This document shows, piece by piece, positions 55,796-63,991 of a DNA stretch of 64,000 nucleotides. The stretch comes from an uncultured Blautia sp. (GTDB taxonomy: Bacteria > Bacillota > Clostridia > Lachnospirales > Lachnospiraceae), in NCBI GenBank assembly GCA_900543715.1, contig UQSX01000007.1, positions 13,397-77,396 of the forward strand, given 5' to 3'. The notes under the pieces are model-generated. The model saw only the letters and a list, made by a program, of their open reading frames with translations, was not told the origin of the DNA and made no database searches. Position numbers and translations under genes: made by a program. How positions within the stretch are numbered: position 1 is the stretch's first letter; each line of letters begins with the position of its first letter.

Positions 55796-55852
55796 ACCAA
55801 TAGCAATGAAACCAATCGCTATTTTTACATATTTTTCAGGAGGAAATTTCTT

Positions 55853-57079
55853 ATGAAAGAAAAAGTTGTTTTAGCATATTCCGGCGGTCTGGATACCACC
55901 GCCTTAATTCCCTGGTTAAAAGAAAATTTTGATTATGATGTAATCTGCTGCTGCGTAAACTGCGGACAGGGCGCAGAATTAGAAGGGCTGGATGAACGGG
56001 CAAAAATGTCTGGAGCTTCCAAGCTGTATATTGAAGATATCGTAGATGAATTCTGCGACGACTATATCATGCCTTGTGTTCAGGCCGGAGCTGTTTATGA
56101 GCATAAATATCTCCTGGGCACCTCCATGGCACGTCCCGGTATTGCAAAAAAATTAGTAGAAATTGCCAGAAAAGAAGGAGCTGTTGCCATCTGTCACGGC
56201 GCCACAGGAAAAGGCAATGACCAGATCCGTTTTGAGCTGGGCATCAAAGCTCTTGCTCCTGACATCAAGATCATTGCTCCATGGCGTATGACCGATATTT
56301 GGACTATGCAGTCCAGGGAAGATGAAATTGCATACTGCAAAGCTCATGGCATCGATCTTCCTTTTGACGTCAGCCACAGCTACAGCCGGGACCGGAACTT
56401 ATGGCATATCAGCCACGAAGGTCTCGAATTAGAAGATCCTTCCAAAGAGCCCAACTATGACAATCTGCTGGTACTGGGCGTAACTCCTCAGAATGCTCCT
56501 GACAAAGAAACAGAGATCACTATGACTTTTGAAGCCGGCGTTCCAAAAACATTAAACGGAAAGGCCATGAAAGTATCTGAGATCATCACGGAATTAAACA
56601 AATTAGGCGGAGAAAACGGTATTGGTATCATTGATATCGTAGAAAACCGTGTGGTAGGAATGAAATCCAGGGGTGTTTATGAGACTCCGGGAGGAACTAT
56701 ACTGATGGAAGCTCATGACCAGTTGGAAGAGCTGATCTTAGACAGAGACACCATGGAAATGAAGAAAAAGCTGGGCAGTCAGTTCGCCCAGGTTGTGTAT
56801 GAAGGAAAATGGTTCACACCATTACGGGAGGCTATTCAGGCTTTCGTAGAGTCCACACAGAAATATGTAACCGGCGAAGTAAAATTAAAACTGTACAAAG
56901 GCAATATCATCAAAGCAGGAACCACTTCTCCATACAGCCTTTACAATGAATCTCTGGCTTCCTTTACGACCGGAGATCTGTATGATCACCACGATGCTGA
57001 CGGATTTATTACTCTGTTCGGACTGCCTCTGAAGGTCCGGGCCATGAAAATGATGGAAGTAAAGAATAATAATAAATAA
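55853..57079 (+). CDS. argG: Argininosuccinate synthase
   Basis: A 408-residue enzyme that joins citrulline and aspartate with ATP. It begins [21 protein letters not shown] (shortened: the ATP loop AYSGGLDTT) and has [17 protein letters not shown] residues (here [13 protein letters not shown]), [15 protein letters not shown] (here [14 protein letters not shown]). The ATG has AGGAGG nine bases upstream; the open frame to 55784 lies within the promoter. It is divergent from argCJBD. argH and argF are not in the window. Confidence 0.96.
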   Translation: MKEKVVLAYSGGLDTTALIPWLKENFDYDVICCCVNCGQGAELEGLDERAKMSGASKLYIEDIVDEFCDDYIMPCVQAGAVYEHKYLLGTSMARPGIAKKLVEIARKEGAVAICHGATGKGNDQIRFELGIKALAPDIKIIAPWRMTDIWTMQSREDEIAYCKAHGIDLPFDVSHSYSRDRNLWHISHEGLELEDPSKEPNYDNLLVLGVTPQNAPDKETEITMTFEAGVPKTLNGKAMKVSEIITELNKLGGENGIGIIDIVENRVVGMKSRGVYETPGGTILMEAHDQLEELILDRDTMEMKKKLGSQFAQVVYEGKWFTPLREAIQAFVESTQKYVTGEVKLKLYKGNIIKAGTTSPYSLYNESLASFTTGDLYDHHDADGFITLFGLPLKVRAMKMMEVKNNNK

Positions 57080-57122
57080 TCTTTCATTTCAAACATAAGC
57101 CAGTTTCTAAATTTTGATAGAG

Positions 57123-57160
57123 AAAAAACCGATGAGATTCGCACCCCTCATCGGTTTTTT
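57123..57160. terminator. Bidirectional terminator between argG and hflX
   Basis: A perfect 14 bp stem, 57123-57136 with 57147-57160 (core CCGATGAG/CTCATCGG), is flanked by six A and six T residues. It ends argG on the plus strand and hflX on the minus strand. Confidence 0.88.
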
Positions 57161-57163
57161 CTT

Positions 57164-58423
57164 TTATTGTTTTCTGTCCTCTTCAATTTTCCCATAAATG
57201 CTGGCCGGAACTTTTGCCTTTACATAAATTCCCTGAGGGGTATATTCTTCTTCCAGAAGCTGTCCGTATTTTCTGATCAGCTGGATTTTTCCAGCTTCCT
57301 GGTAGCTGTAATTTCTTTCCAGATAAATCTGGTTCTCCGTAAGGATTTTTTCCATGACAGCTTTAAACTCTTCCAGCCCCTCTCCGGTCCTGGCGGAAAT
57401 CTTCAGCACATAGTCTGCCTGAAAGTCCCGGAATATTTCCTCTTTTGAAATCTTATCTTGTTTATTGAAAAGTGTGACTACCTTTTTATCTTTCACTCCC
57501 AGTTCCTTTAAAGTCTCGTATACCACAAACATCTGCTCATCCATCTGTGGATTGGAGGCGTCTACCACATGTATGATCACATCTGCGTATTTTGCCTCTT
57601 CCAAGGTACTTTTAAAGGCCTCAATAAGGTGATGGGGCAGCTTCCGTATAAATCCTACGGTATCGGTAAGATAAATGTTCTGTTTCCCCGGCAGTTCCAG
57701 AACTCTGGTAGTTGGGTCCAAAGTGGCAAATAATTTGTCTTCCTCCAGCACCCCAGCGTCAGTGAGGGTATTTAAAAGTGTCGATTTTCCTGCATTCGTA
57801 TAGCCTACAATTGCTCCTGTCAGCAGGTTATCCTTCTTTCTTCCCTCTCTGAGCAATTCTCTATGACGCTTTACCTGTTCCAATTCCCTCTTAAGCTGGG
57901 AGATTCTGGTCTTGATCAGTCTGCGGTCGACCTCCAGCTTTTTTTCTCCGGGCCCTCTGGTCCCGATTCCTCCTCCCAGCCTGGAAAGAGAGGTTCCCAA
58001 TCCTGTAAGCCTTGCGGCCCGGTATCTTAACTGAGCCAGTTCTACCTGGATCTTTCCCTCGCTGGTCTTAGCCCGGGAAGCGAAAATATCCAGGATCACC
58101 ACAGTCCTGTCCATGACTTTGCATTCTAGCTCCCGCTCCAGATTATTCATCTGAGAAGGAGACAGCTCATCGTCACAGACAATCCCTGTAGCATCCAAAG
58201 CCCGAACTGCCATCTGGATTTCTTCCAGCTTTCCGGTTCCCACATAATAGCCAGGATGGATCCCCTCTCTGCTTTGAACCACTCTTCCCACTGTCTGAGC
58301 TCCTGCAGTCTCTACCAGCTCTTCCAGCTCATCCAGAGAATCCTGAACATCTTCGTTGTCTCTGGTGGCCACTCCCACCAGGATCACCCGCTCCTGTTCT
58401 TCTTTTAACTCATATAATTCCAT
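57164..58423 (-). CDS. hflX: HflX ribosome-associated GTPase
   Basis: The start is the ATG of MELYELKEEQERV (AGGAG five bases upstream), giving 419 residues. The N-terminal HflX domain has a linker RLGGGIGTRGPGEKKLEVDRR (Gly-rich stretch, cut here to GGGIGTRGPGEKKLE), then a G domain: GYTNAGKSTLLNTL, DPTTR, DTVGFIRKLPHHL, NKQDK. HflX splits stalled or hibernating 70S ribosomes, often under stress. It is alone between two terminators. Confidence 0.95.
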   Translation of the reverse strand: MELYELKEEQERVILVGVATRDNEDVQDSLDELEELVETAGAQTVGRVVQSREGIHPGYYVGTGKLEEIQMAVRALDATGIVCDDELSPSQMNNLERELECKVMDRTVVILDIFASRAKTSEGKIQVELAQLRYRAARLTGLGTSLSRLGGGIGTRGPGEKKLEVDRRLIKTRISQLKRELEQVKRHRELLREGRKKDNLLTGAIVGYTNAGKSTLLNTLTDAGVLEEDKLFATLDPTTRVLELPGKQNIYLTDTVGFIRKLPHHLIEAFKSTLEEAKYADVIIHVVDASNPQMDEQMFVVYETLKELGVKDKKVVTLFNKQDKISKEEIFRDFQADYVLKISARTGEGLEEFKAVMEKILTENQIYLERNYSYQEAGKIQLIRKYGQLLEEEYTPQGIYVKAKVPASIYGKIEEDRKQ

Positions 58424-58446
58424 ATAAACTCCTAATGCACGAATAA

Positions 58447-58496
58447 AGCTGCCTGGCAAAGTCCTCTTTTCCTTAAAAGTTCCTTCCCAGGCAGCT
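58447..58496 (-). terminator. Terminator of the TPR lipoprotein gene
   Basis: AGCTGCCTGG (58447-58456) pairs with CCAGGCAGCT (58487-58496) around a 30 nt loop, starting 3 bp past the TPR gene stop. The T tract after it on the minus strand is short (TTTATT), so it may be leaky. Confidence 0.55.
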
Positions 58497-58499
58497 CCT

Positions 58500-59531
58500 C
58501 TATCGTGTCTCCAAAAAATAATTCTCTCTTATGGCGTTTTCGTCTGCCGGATACAGCTCCAGATATTCCGCAGTCTTCTCCCTTGCACTGTCATAGTCTG
58601 CCATTCTCTCATATATGACGATCTGGTTAAAGAGAAGGGCCTGGTTCTCCTCCTGATCTTTTTGATCAAGGCCTTTCTGGATATAAGACAAAGCCGGATC
58701 GTAATCTTCTTCCAAAACAGCGCAGTATGCCAGTCCGTTATAAGCCTCTGCTGCCAGTTCCTCTACATCCAGGCACTGCTCATAATTTTCCTTTGCTTTC
58801 TGTGTATCTCCCATTGCCAGATACACTCTTCCCAGGTAAATCTGAGCCATAGCGTATCCTTTATCAGACGAAGTCTGCAGCGCCTCTTCTGCCTTTTCAT
58901 AGTCCTCCAGATAGTAGTATATCCTTCCTCTGTGATAATAGTCTTCACCGTTTCCAAGATTAATATCCAGAGCGTTTTCCAGGTATTCCCCGCCATCCGC
59001 ATTCAAGCCGCAGTTTCTGTATACCATATAGATATCCAGATAATCCTCATAGTCTTTAGAGCCTGAAACCACTTTTGCGAAATCTGTATCTGCCCGGCTG
59101 TAATCCTTTAAATGAAGATATGCGCTGCCTCTGAGAAAGTAAGCGTCCTTCTCCCTGCTGTTCTTCAAAATCGTATTACAAGTATCTGCACAGCCCTGAT
59201 AATCTTCCTGATGATACTGAGCGTCCGCAAGATATAAATACAGATCTTTTCTCATAGCCCGGTCTGATCTCCTGGTCAGCCCCAAAGCTGTCTCAAAAGC
59301 TTCCTGGGCCTTATCATAAACGCCCTGCTCTGTCCAGGCAATTCCGATTCCTCTCCAGGACTCTGCCGCATGGTCGCCTTCTTCCACAGCATCCTGAAAA
59401 TTCTCTATAGCTTCCGTATACTTCTGCTGTTCCAGATTTTCTGTCCCTGTCTCATATGCAGTGGGACTTTCTTTGCAGCCTCCCAGCAGGCTCAACATTA
59501 CGCCTATCCCTACAAGGATTCTCTTCTTCAC
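58500..59531 (-). CDS. TPR-repeat lipoprotein
   Basis: The 343-residue protein has a lipoprotein signal ending LSLLGGC (Cys19) and about eight tetratricopeptide repeats, for example YTEAIENFQDAVEEG, YDKAQEAFETALGL, YEKAEEALQTSSDKG and TQKAKENYEQCLD. It is expected to be a protein-interaction scaffold on the outer face of the membrane; partners are unknown. The start is GTG with GAGAGG upstream. It lies 18 bp behind glmM, so it is probably co-transcribed with it. Confidence 0.88.
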   Translation of the reverse strand: MKKRILVGIGVMLSLLGGCKESPTAYETGTENLEQQKYTEAIENFQDAVEEGDHAAESWRGIGIAWTEQGVYDKAQEAFETALGLTRRSDRAMRKDLYLYLADAQYHQEDYQGCADTCNTILKNSREKDAYFLRGSAYLHLKDYSRADTDFAKVVSGSKDYEDYLDIYMVYRNCGLNADGGEYLENALDINLGNGEDYYHRGRIYYYLEDYEKAEEALQTSSDKGYAMAQIYLGRVYLAMGDTQKAKENYEQCLDVEELAAEAYNGLAYCAVLEEDYDPALSYIQKGLDQKDQEENQALLFNQIVIYERMADYDSAREKTAEYLELYPADENAIRENYFLETR

Positions 59532-59549
59532 TTGTACCTCTCCGTTTCT

Positions 59550-60896
59550 TTATTCAATGACCAGGTTCTCAGCCTCCATGACTTCCACTACCTGCTGAAC
59601 ATACTTTTCACAGATCTGGTCGGTAGGCGCTTCCACCATTACACGGATCAGGGGCTCTGTTCCGCTTTCACGGACCAGGATTCTTCCGTCATTTCCAAGG
59701 CCGGCCTCTGCTTTCTGTATAGCTTCCACAACCTTCTGGTTTTCCCTTGCCTGCTTCTTGTCATGAACCCTTACATTTTTCAATACCTGAGGATAAATTT
59801 TTACCTCCCTTGTCAGGGTGCTGAGAGAAACCTTCTTTTCAATGATCACTTCCATCAGTTTAAGGGAAGTCAGGATACCGTCTCCTGTAGTGGCATGTTT
59901 TGAAAAAATAATGTGGCCGGATTGTTCTCCCCCGATGGAGTGTCCGTTTGTCATCATATTTTCACAGACATATTTGTCTCCCACCGCTGTCTGCTCGTAA
60001 CAGATTCCTTCTCTTTCCAATGCTTTATAAAGTCCCAGATTAGACATTACTGTTGTAACAATGGTATTATTGTTCAGCTGTCCCTGTTCTTTCATATACT
60101 TTCCGCAAACATAGAGGATCAGATCTCCGTTTACCTCATTTCCCTGATCGTCTACGGCAATACACCTGTCTGCATCTCCGTCATAGGCAAAGCCTACATC
60201 CAGGTGATTTTCTTTCACAAAATTTTTAAGCTCCTCAATATGGGTAGAACCGCAGTTAGTATTGATATTGGTGCCGTCCGGTTCATTGTGGATCACAAAG
60301 GTCTTGGCTCCCAGAGCGTCAAATACACTTTTGGCAATAGCAGAAGCGCTGCCGTTGGCACAGTCCAGTCCTACTCTGACATTTTTAAAAGCTCTTGTGG
60401 GAATAGAGATCAGATAACCGATATAGCGGTTTCTTCCCGCTGAAAAATCTACTGTACGGCCGATATTCTCTCTTTTTGCCAGGGGCAGCTCCGGAATTTC
60501 TCCATCAATATACGCTTCAATCTGGGCTTCCACTGCCGCATCCATTTTCTGTCCATTTCCGTTAATGATCTTGATCCCATTATCATAGAAAGGATTATGG
60601 CTTGCAGAAATCATGATCCCGCAGTCAAAATTCTCTGTTCTCACCACATAAGATACACTTGGTGTGGTAGTTACATGAAGAAGAAAAACATCTGCTCCGG
60701 AGGCGGTAAGGCCCGCAACCAGAGAATATTCAAACATATAGCTGCTTCTTCTGGTGTCTTTTCCGATAACAATCTGTGCCTTGTGGTCTTTCCCAAAATA
60801 CCATCCCAGAAAACGTCCTACTTTAAAAGCATGCTCTACTGTCAAATTTACATTTGCTTCCCCTCGGAAGCCGTCTGTCCCAAAATATTTACCCAT
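59550..60896 (-). CDS. glmM: Phosphoglucosamine mutase
   Basis: From the ATG of MGKYFGTDGFRGEAN (AAAGGAG upstream) the enzyme has 448 residues. The phosphoserine loop is ISASHNPFYDNG (Ser near 100), the metal loop DGDADRC and the sugar-binding GGEQSGHIIF; RESGTEPLIRVM is the phosphate site. It makes glucosamine-1-phosphate for UDP-GlcNAc, hence peptidoglycan. In many Firmicutes it follows cdaA-cdaR and is inhibited by CdaA; here the two loci are about 40 kb apart. Confidence 0.96.
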   Translation of the reverse strand: MGKYFGTDGFRGEANVNLTVEHAFKVGRFLGWYFGKDHKAQIVIGKDTRRSSYMFEYSLVAGLTASGADVFLLHVTTTPSVSYVVRTENFDCGIMISASHNPFYDNGIKIINGNGQKMDAAVEAQIEAYIDGEIPELPLAKRENIGRTVDFSAGRNRYIGYLISIPTRAFKNVRVGLDCANGSASAIAKSVFDALGAKTFVIHNEPDGTNINTNCGSTHIEELKNFVKENHLDVGFAYDGDADRCIAVDDQGNEVNGDLILYVCGKYMKEQGQLNNNTIVTTVMSNLGLYKALEREGICYEQTAVGDKYVCENMMTNGHSIGGEQSGHIIFSKHATTGDGILTSLKLMEVIIEKKVSLSTLTREVKIYPQVLKNVRVHDKKQARENQKVVEAIQKAEAGLGNDGRILVRESGTEPLIRVMVEAPTDQICEKYVQQVVEVMEAENLVIE

Positions 60897-60922
60897 AACT
60901 AGCTCCTTTACATCAAAATTCA

Positions 60923-60946
60923 GGGGGCAAAATACCATTTGCCCCC
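60923..60946 (-). terminator. Terminator of the nucleotidyltransferase gene
   Basis: GGGGGCAAA (60923-60931) and TTTGCCCCC (60938-60946) pair perfectly with a 6 nt loop. On the minus strand it is followed by TGAATTTTG, a weak T tract. Confidence 0.6.
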
Positions 60947-60968
60947 ATAGCGTCACGGATTCTGCTCT

Positions 60969-61898
60969 TTATGCCTGAGGAAAAAGGGGATTCGTATATA
61001 CACCCTTTTCTTCCAGCTCTTTAAAGGATTTCATAACGATTTCCTTGTCTTCCTGATAAGTTACGCCGAACCAGGTGTCATGTGTTTTCAGTACGGAAAC
61101 TTCCGCCTTTCCTTCTTTGATCATCTGGTCTACAACTCCCGGAAGAAGGTATTCTTTCTTGATATCTCCAGGCTGCACTTCAGCTAAAAATTCAGAAAAG
61201 CCTTTTTCCAGCACTTCCATGAATTCTGGCTGGAATCCCCACATATTCATGGAAACCAGAGTCTGAGCATCCAGGTAGTTCTTTTCTCCTGTCTCCTCAT
61301 CTACCGCTGCCGGTCCTTCTTCCGTCTTCTGAATATTATAAGTCTCTGTAATGCCTACCAGCTTTCTGTCCGGGTTTAAAGCACATACTCCTCTGGTCAC
61401 CCCGCCATTATCGCTTAAAGTGTTCTCCAGGATAAATCCAGCCATACAGATATCCATTTTCTCACTGGCTTCCTTTTCTTCTACCAGATAGTCATGGATT
61501 TTTCCAAAGGCTTCCTTGCCGTAGTAATCATCAGCATTGATCACAAGGAAAGGCTCCTGGATTGCTTTCTTGGCTGCCAGCACTGCCTGGCCGGTTCCCC
61601 AGGGCTTTGTCCTGTCTTCCGGGCAGGAGAAGCCTTCCGGCAGATCCTTCAGATCCTGATATACATAAGCTACTTCTGTAATCTTCTCGATCTTATCCCC
61701 GATGATCTCTTTAAACTCTTTTTCAATATCTTTGCGGATAATGAAAACCACTTTATTAAATCCCGCTTCTAATGCATCGTGAATGGAATACTCCATGATA
61801 ATCTCACCAGCAGGGCCTACTTTTGCAAGCTGTTTGATCCCCTCGCCAAAGCGGCTGCCAAGTCCGGCTGCCATGATGACTAACGCTGTTTTCTTCAT
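60969..61898 (-). CDS. Sugar-phosphate nucleotidyltransferase
   Basis: The 309-residue protein begins with the nucleotide-binding motif VIMAAGLGSRFGEGIKQL and has INADDYYG (metal-binding Asp) and WGTGQAVLAAK. It belongs to the GlmU/GalU/ManC-like pyrophosphorylase fold. The substrate is not clear: the family includes glucose-, mannose- and N-acetylhexosamine-1-phosphate enzymes. It lies upstream of glmM but after a hairpin, and could supply UDP-glucose for ugd; that is a guess. Promoter at 61937-61965. Confidence 0.85.
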   Translation of the reverse strand: MKKTALVIMAAGLGSRFGEGIKQLAKVGPAGEIIMEYSIHDALEAGFNKVVFIIRKDIEKEFKEIIGDKIEKITEVAYVYQDLKDLPEGFSCPEDRTKPWGTGQAVLAAKKAIQEPFLVINADDYYGKEAFGKIHDYLVEEKEASEKMDICMAGFILENTLSDNGGVTRGVCALNPDRKLVGITETYNIQKTEEGPAAVDEETGEKNYLDAQTLVSMNMWGFQPEFMEVLEKGFSEFLAEVQPGDIKKEYLLPGVVDQMIKEGKAEVSVLKTHDTWFGVTYQEDKEIVMKSFKELEEKGVYTNPLFPQA

Positions 61899-61936
61899 CT
61901 TTCTTTTTCTCCTATTGTATTTTTCTCGGTGCTACT

Positions 61937-61965
61937 AATATACTATAAAACACCGGAAAATTCAA
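61937..61965 (-). promoter_or_regulatory. Promoter of the nucleotidyltransferase gene
   Basis: On the minus strand TTGAAT (61960-61965) and TATATT (61937-61942) have a 17 bp spacer. The -35 overlaps the methyltransferase stop codon. Confidence 0.65.
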
Positions 61966-62570
61966 CCTGTCTTCCTGCCTGTCACACAAATCATCTGGTC
62001 CTTGCCGTGATATATCTTTATCTCCTCAAATCCTGCATCCCTCATTAAAGCCTCCAGTTCTTCCGGACGATAGATCCGCAGGAATCCATCAATCTTTGGC
62101 CAGTCACACTGATCCGGATCACTTCCTTCATTGAGCACTGCAAAGATTCCGGAAGGCTTCAGTACCCGCAGGATTTCTCTGAAGGCTTTTTCTGCCTCCG
62201 GCCAGAAATATACAGTCTCTACCCCAGTTACCAGATCATAGGTGTTTTCCCCAAATGGCAGCTTGGTCACATCCCCCTGACTGATATGGCATCTGATTTC
62301 CAGATATTCCTGATTCAGCTCTTTGGACTGTGCAACACTGACTTCAGAGTAGTCCACACCGTCGATAACACTTCCGGCAGACAATTTCAGCATATCCTGG
62401 ATTGTTGCTCCGCCGCCGCAGCCCACATCTAAAATCCGCATATCCGGACGCCATGAAATCTTTGAAAGACCGAAATCTCTCAATGGCCCATGGCTCCTGT
62501 TCATTCTTTTCAGCATCTTTTCCCCGCTTTTTCCTTCCGGGCGGGCCGGATTTTCTCTTGTTTCCGTCAT
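61962..62570 (-). CDS. Class I SAM-dependent methyltransferase
   Basis: The 202-residue protein has the SAM-binding motif ILDVGCGGGATIQDML (near 48-63), an acidic end of strand 2 (IDGVDYS), DVTKLPFGENTYDLVTGVETVYFW and an NEGSDPDQ segment. It fits the UbiE/COQ5-like group; the substrate is unknown. ATG at 62570 is preferred because AGGA lies seven bases upstream; TTG at 62576 is also in frame. It has an inverted repeat in its upstream region. Confidence 0.87.
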   Translation of the reverse strand: MTETRENPARPEGKSGEKMLKRMNRSHGPLRDFGLSKISWRPDMRILDVGCGGGATIQDMLKLSAGSVIDGVDYSEVSVAQSKELNQEYLEIRCHISQGDVTKLPFGENTYDLVTGVETVYFWPEAEKAFREILRVLKPSGIFAVLNEGSDPDQCDWPKIDGFLRIYRPEELEALMRDAGFEEIKIYHGKDQMICVTGRKTG

Positions 62571-62610
62571 ATTCAATTCCTGCCTTTCTTTTTTCTATAT
62601 AATAATCTCT

Positions 62611-62645
62611 GGCTGAATATACTATACTGCTCCTATCATTCAGCC
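62611..62645. repeat. Inverted repeat upstream of the methyltransferase gene
   Basis: GGCTGAAT (62611-62618) and ATTCAGCC (62638-62645) are exact complements with a 19 bp gap that contains TATAGT/TATATT-like -10 sequences on the minus strand. The layout suits an operator over a promoter, but no regulator is nearby. Confidence 0.4.
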
Positions 62646-62730
62646 GACGCAAAATGCCAATGCTATTCTAACATACTCCTCTGTATAATTTCCAGATGGA
62701 TATGCTCAAACACAGTTCTCCCCGTATAAT

Positions 62731-62764
62731 AGAAAAGAGATTGCCCAAAGGCAATCCCTTTTCT
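62731..62764 (-). terminator. Terminator-like hairpin after an orphan gene end
   Basis: AGAAAAGAGATTGCC (62731-62745) pairs with 62750-62764 except for one position, with a 4 nt loop. It lies about 45 bp past the stop of the orphan 3' gene fragment at 62807, in the orientation expected for that gene's own terminator. The rest of 62571-62806 shows no gene. Confidence 0.6.
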
Positions 62765-62806
62765 ATCATTACAATATCAATTTTTCCTGCAAAATCCAGG
62801 CTATTT

Positions 62807-62887
62807 TTAGAACTTGCCAGCCTTAGCAGCTTCCTCAATGGCAACTGCTAGGGCTGGAATTTCTGGGGTTTTGATGGTAGTTGTTCG
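62807..62887 (-). pseudogene. Orphan 3' end of a lost gene
   Basis: On the minus strand an open stretch of 26 codons ends TPEIPALAVAIEEAAKAGKF then TAA; it reads like a helical protein C-terminus. Upstream in this frame is a TAG and then the palindrome at 62872-62927, so the rest of the gene is missing. No start codon with a ribosome site is present. Chance open frames of this length are common, so the call rests on the coding-like composition and the hairpin terminator just after the stop. Family not recognised. Confidence 0.4.
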
Positions 62888-62927
62888 CTATGGGTGTGCT
62901 GCTCAGCACTGCTAAATACTACCATCA
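62872..62927. repeat. Nested palindrome at the left edge of the small-gene cassette
   Basis: Outer arms TGATGGTAGT (62872-62881) and ACTACCATCA (62918-62927) are exact complements. Inside is a hairpin GTGCTG-CT-CAGCAC (62896-62909). There is no T run, so it is not an ordinary terminator. It lies 9 bp past the stop of the 94-residue gene and may mark a recombination or insertion junction. Confidence 0.5.
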
Positions 62928-62936
62928 GTACTCGAC

Positions 62937-63221
62937 TTATACTTGATTATTGTAAAAGCCTTCTGAACTGTATTCTGCCCATTTTAAGTACATCTCCTGA
63001 TAATTTTGCTTTATAAATCCCTGTATGATGCGTATTTCTCTATCCTTCAAAATACCTCTGTTCTGTAGGACTGTGTCCCCGTTTTCCCTGACAAAAAATT
63101 TCGCTGATCCTGATTCGGTTAGTTTTCTATCGCTTGCATGAACGTGCATACATTCAATTACGCAATGGGATGTAAAATTCAGATAGTATCCCGCTATTTT
63201 AAACTCATAATACTTCGGCAT
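62937..63221 (-). CDS. Small protein of unknown function (possibly DUF4160-like)
   Basis: The 94-residue protein has a central CMHVHASDRKLTESGSAKFFV segment: an HVHA motif followed by a Gly-Ser-Ala-Lys strand, which resembles the His-rich core of DUF4160 proteins, often found in toxin-antitoxin-like pairs. I am not certain of that family. The second half is helical (DREIRIIQGFIKQNYQEMYLKW). GGAGGA precedes the ATG. It overlaps the preceding gene by 17 bp and is last in the cassette. Confidence 0.65.
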   Translation of the reverse strand: MPKYYEFKIAGYYLNFTSHCVIECMHVHASDRKLTESGSAKFFVRENGDTVLQNRGILKDREIRIIQGFIKQNYQEMYLKWAEYSSEGFYNNQV

Positions 63222-63444
63222 CCCATTCCTCCATGAATTTTCTATTTTTTCCCAAATATGACTTTACAATCTGTATTTCAATATCATCCATACTGGTTTC
63301 CAGCACTTCACCATTTTTTGAAAATACAGTTGCTTTATCTGGGTGGTTAAGATTAAGGACTCGACAGCCTTCTTTATTCTGCGTAAATGCATACCCATTC
63401 ACAATCATATCTGCTTCATCTGCTACTTTCTTCACATCTGTCAT
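63205..63444 (-). CDS. Small protein of unknown function, middle gene of the cassette
   Basis: From the ATG of MTDVKKVADEADM (GTGAGG seven bases upstream) the protein has 79 residues; an in-frame TTG two codons earlier is less likely. It looks like a small alpha/beta protein: a beta-rich half (GCRVLNLNHPDKATVFSKNG) and a helix (DIEIQIVKSYLGKNRKFMEEW). There are no catalytic motifs. Its position beside an HVHA-motif gene recalls DUF2442/DUF4160 pairs, but sequence similarity is not clear. It overlaps both neighbours. Confidence 0.6.
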   Translation of the reverse strand: MTDVKKVADEADMIVNGYAFTQNKEGCRVLNLNHPDKATVFSKNGEVLETSMDDIEIQIVKSYLGKNRKFMEEWDAEVL

Positions 63445-63715
63445 CTGCAAGCCTCACTTTCTTGATTGGAGCCAAAAAGGCCTTAGAATCAAAATATAAA
63501 TTTTCCAGAATCGGAACCAAATCAATATACTCTTCTTCTTCTTTATCATTATGTTTGTATTTTGCCATTACAACAAGATATCCCTGATTCCATTCTTTAA
63601 CTTTTGTATAGTATTCCAAAGAATATGGCGCCTTGAAACGGATAATATGTCTACCAACCTGAAAGACTGTAAAATTTTTTTCATTGCTCAAAACAGCTTC
63701 GCTATCGACTGTCAT
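63416..63715 (-). CDS. Small protein of unknown function, first intact gene of the cassette
   Basis: The 99-residue protein has alternating hydrophobic strands (FTVFQVGRHIIRFKAP, YLVVMAKYKH), an acidic stretch KEEEEYIDLVPILENLY and a basic end. No family is recognised. GGAGGTG lies eight bases before the ATG. The antitoxin remnant ends 24 bp upstream, where a RelE/YafQ toxin would be expected in a standard dinJ operon; this protein shows no clear RelE signature. It overlaps the next gene by 29 bp. Confidence 0.6.
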   Translation of the reverse strand: MTVDSEAVLSNEKNFTVFQVGRHIIRFKAPYSLEYYTKVKEWNQGYLVVMAKYKHNDKEEEEYIDLVPILENLYFDSKAFLAPIKKVRLADDRCEESSR

Positions 63716-63739
63716 GTATCCATCACCTCCAAAACATTT

Positions 63740-63943
63740 TCACGCTTTGTCCTTAATCAAATCATGTTCTACACCATTTTCTTCATTCAGCTCTTTTATC
63801 CCCCGATACAAATGAGCCAGATTGCTGTCTGAATAAAACGGATCTGCGGTAACTTCAAAAGGAATCCTTTTTTCCCTCGTGACAGTTTTAGCAAAAATAG
63901 TAAATGCAGTAGTCATGCTCATCCCCATCTCTGAACATACTTT
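63740..63943 (-). pseudogene. 5'-truncated RelB/DinJ-family antitoxin
   Basis: The frame encodes KVCSEMGMSMTTAFTIFAK, then REKRIPFEVTADPFYS, a clear match in pattern to the helical and C-terminal parts of DinJ/RelB antitoxins. Family-like residues (KVCSE) continue upstream of the only ATG (63928), and a TAA at 63944-63946 interrupts the frame, followed at once by a terminator-type hairpin. The N-terminal strand of the ribbon-helix-helix, needed for DNA binding, is missing. A 62-residue product from 63928 is possible but weakly supported. Confidence 0.75.
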
Positions 63944-63949
63944 TTAAAA

Positions 63950-63991
63950 TAAGAGATGTTTCGCAAGAAAATCTCAAGGAAACATCTCTTA
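63950..63991 (-). terminator. 13 bp perfect hairpin at the window edge
   Basis: TAAGAGATGTTTC (63950-63962) and GAAACATCTCTTA (63979-63991) pair perfectly with a 16 nt loop, and TTTT follows on the minus strand. It would end a minus-strand gene lying beyond the window, or be the tip of a mobile element whose insertion cut the antitoxin gene. Confidence 0.65.

Noticed and set aside
55495..55852. Riboswitch or T-box leader between argC and argG
   Set aside because: The region holds ARG boxes and promoters but no T-box sequence, long conserved stem or terminator; leaders are too short on the argG side.
62937..63943. A complete DinJ-YafQ toxin-antitoxin operon
   Set aside because: The antitoxin lacks its N-terminus and none of the three following proteins shows a recognisable RelE/YafQ toxin core, so an intact system cannot be claimed.
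63950..63991. Terminal inverted repeat of an insertion sequence
   Set aside because: It is a hairpin on one side only, with a T run fitting a terminator; without sequence beyond 64000 no transposase or partner end can be shown.
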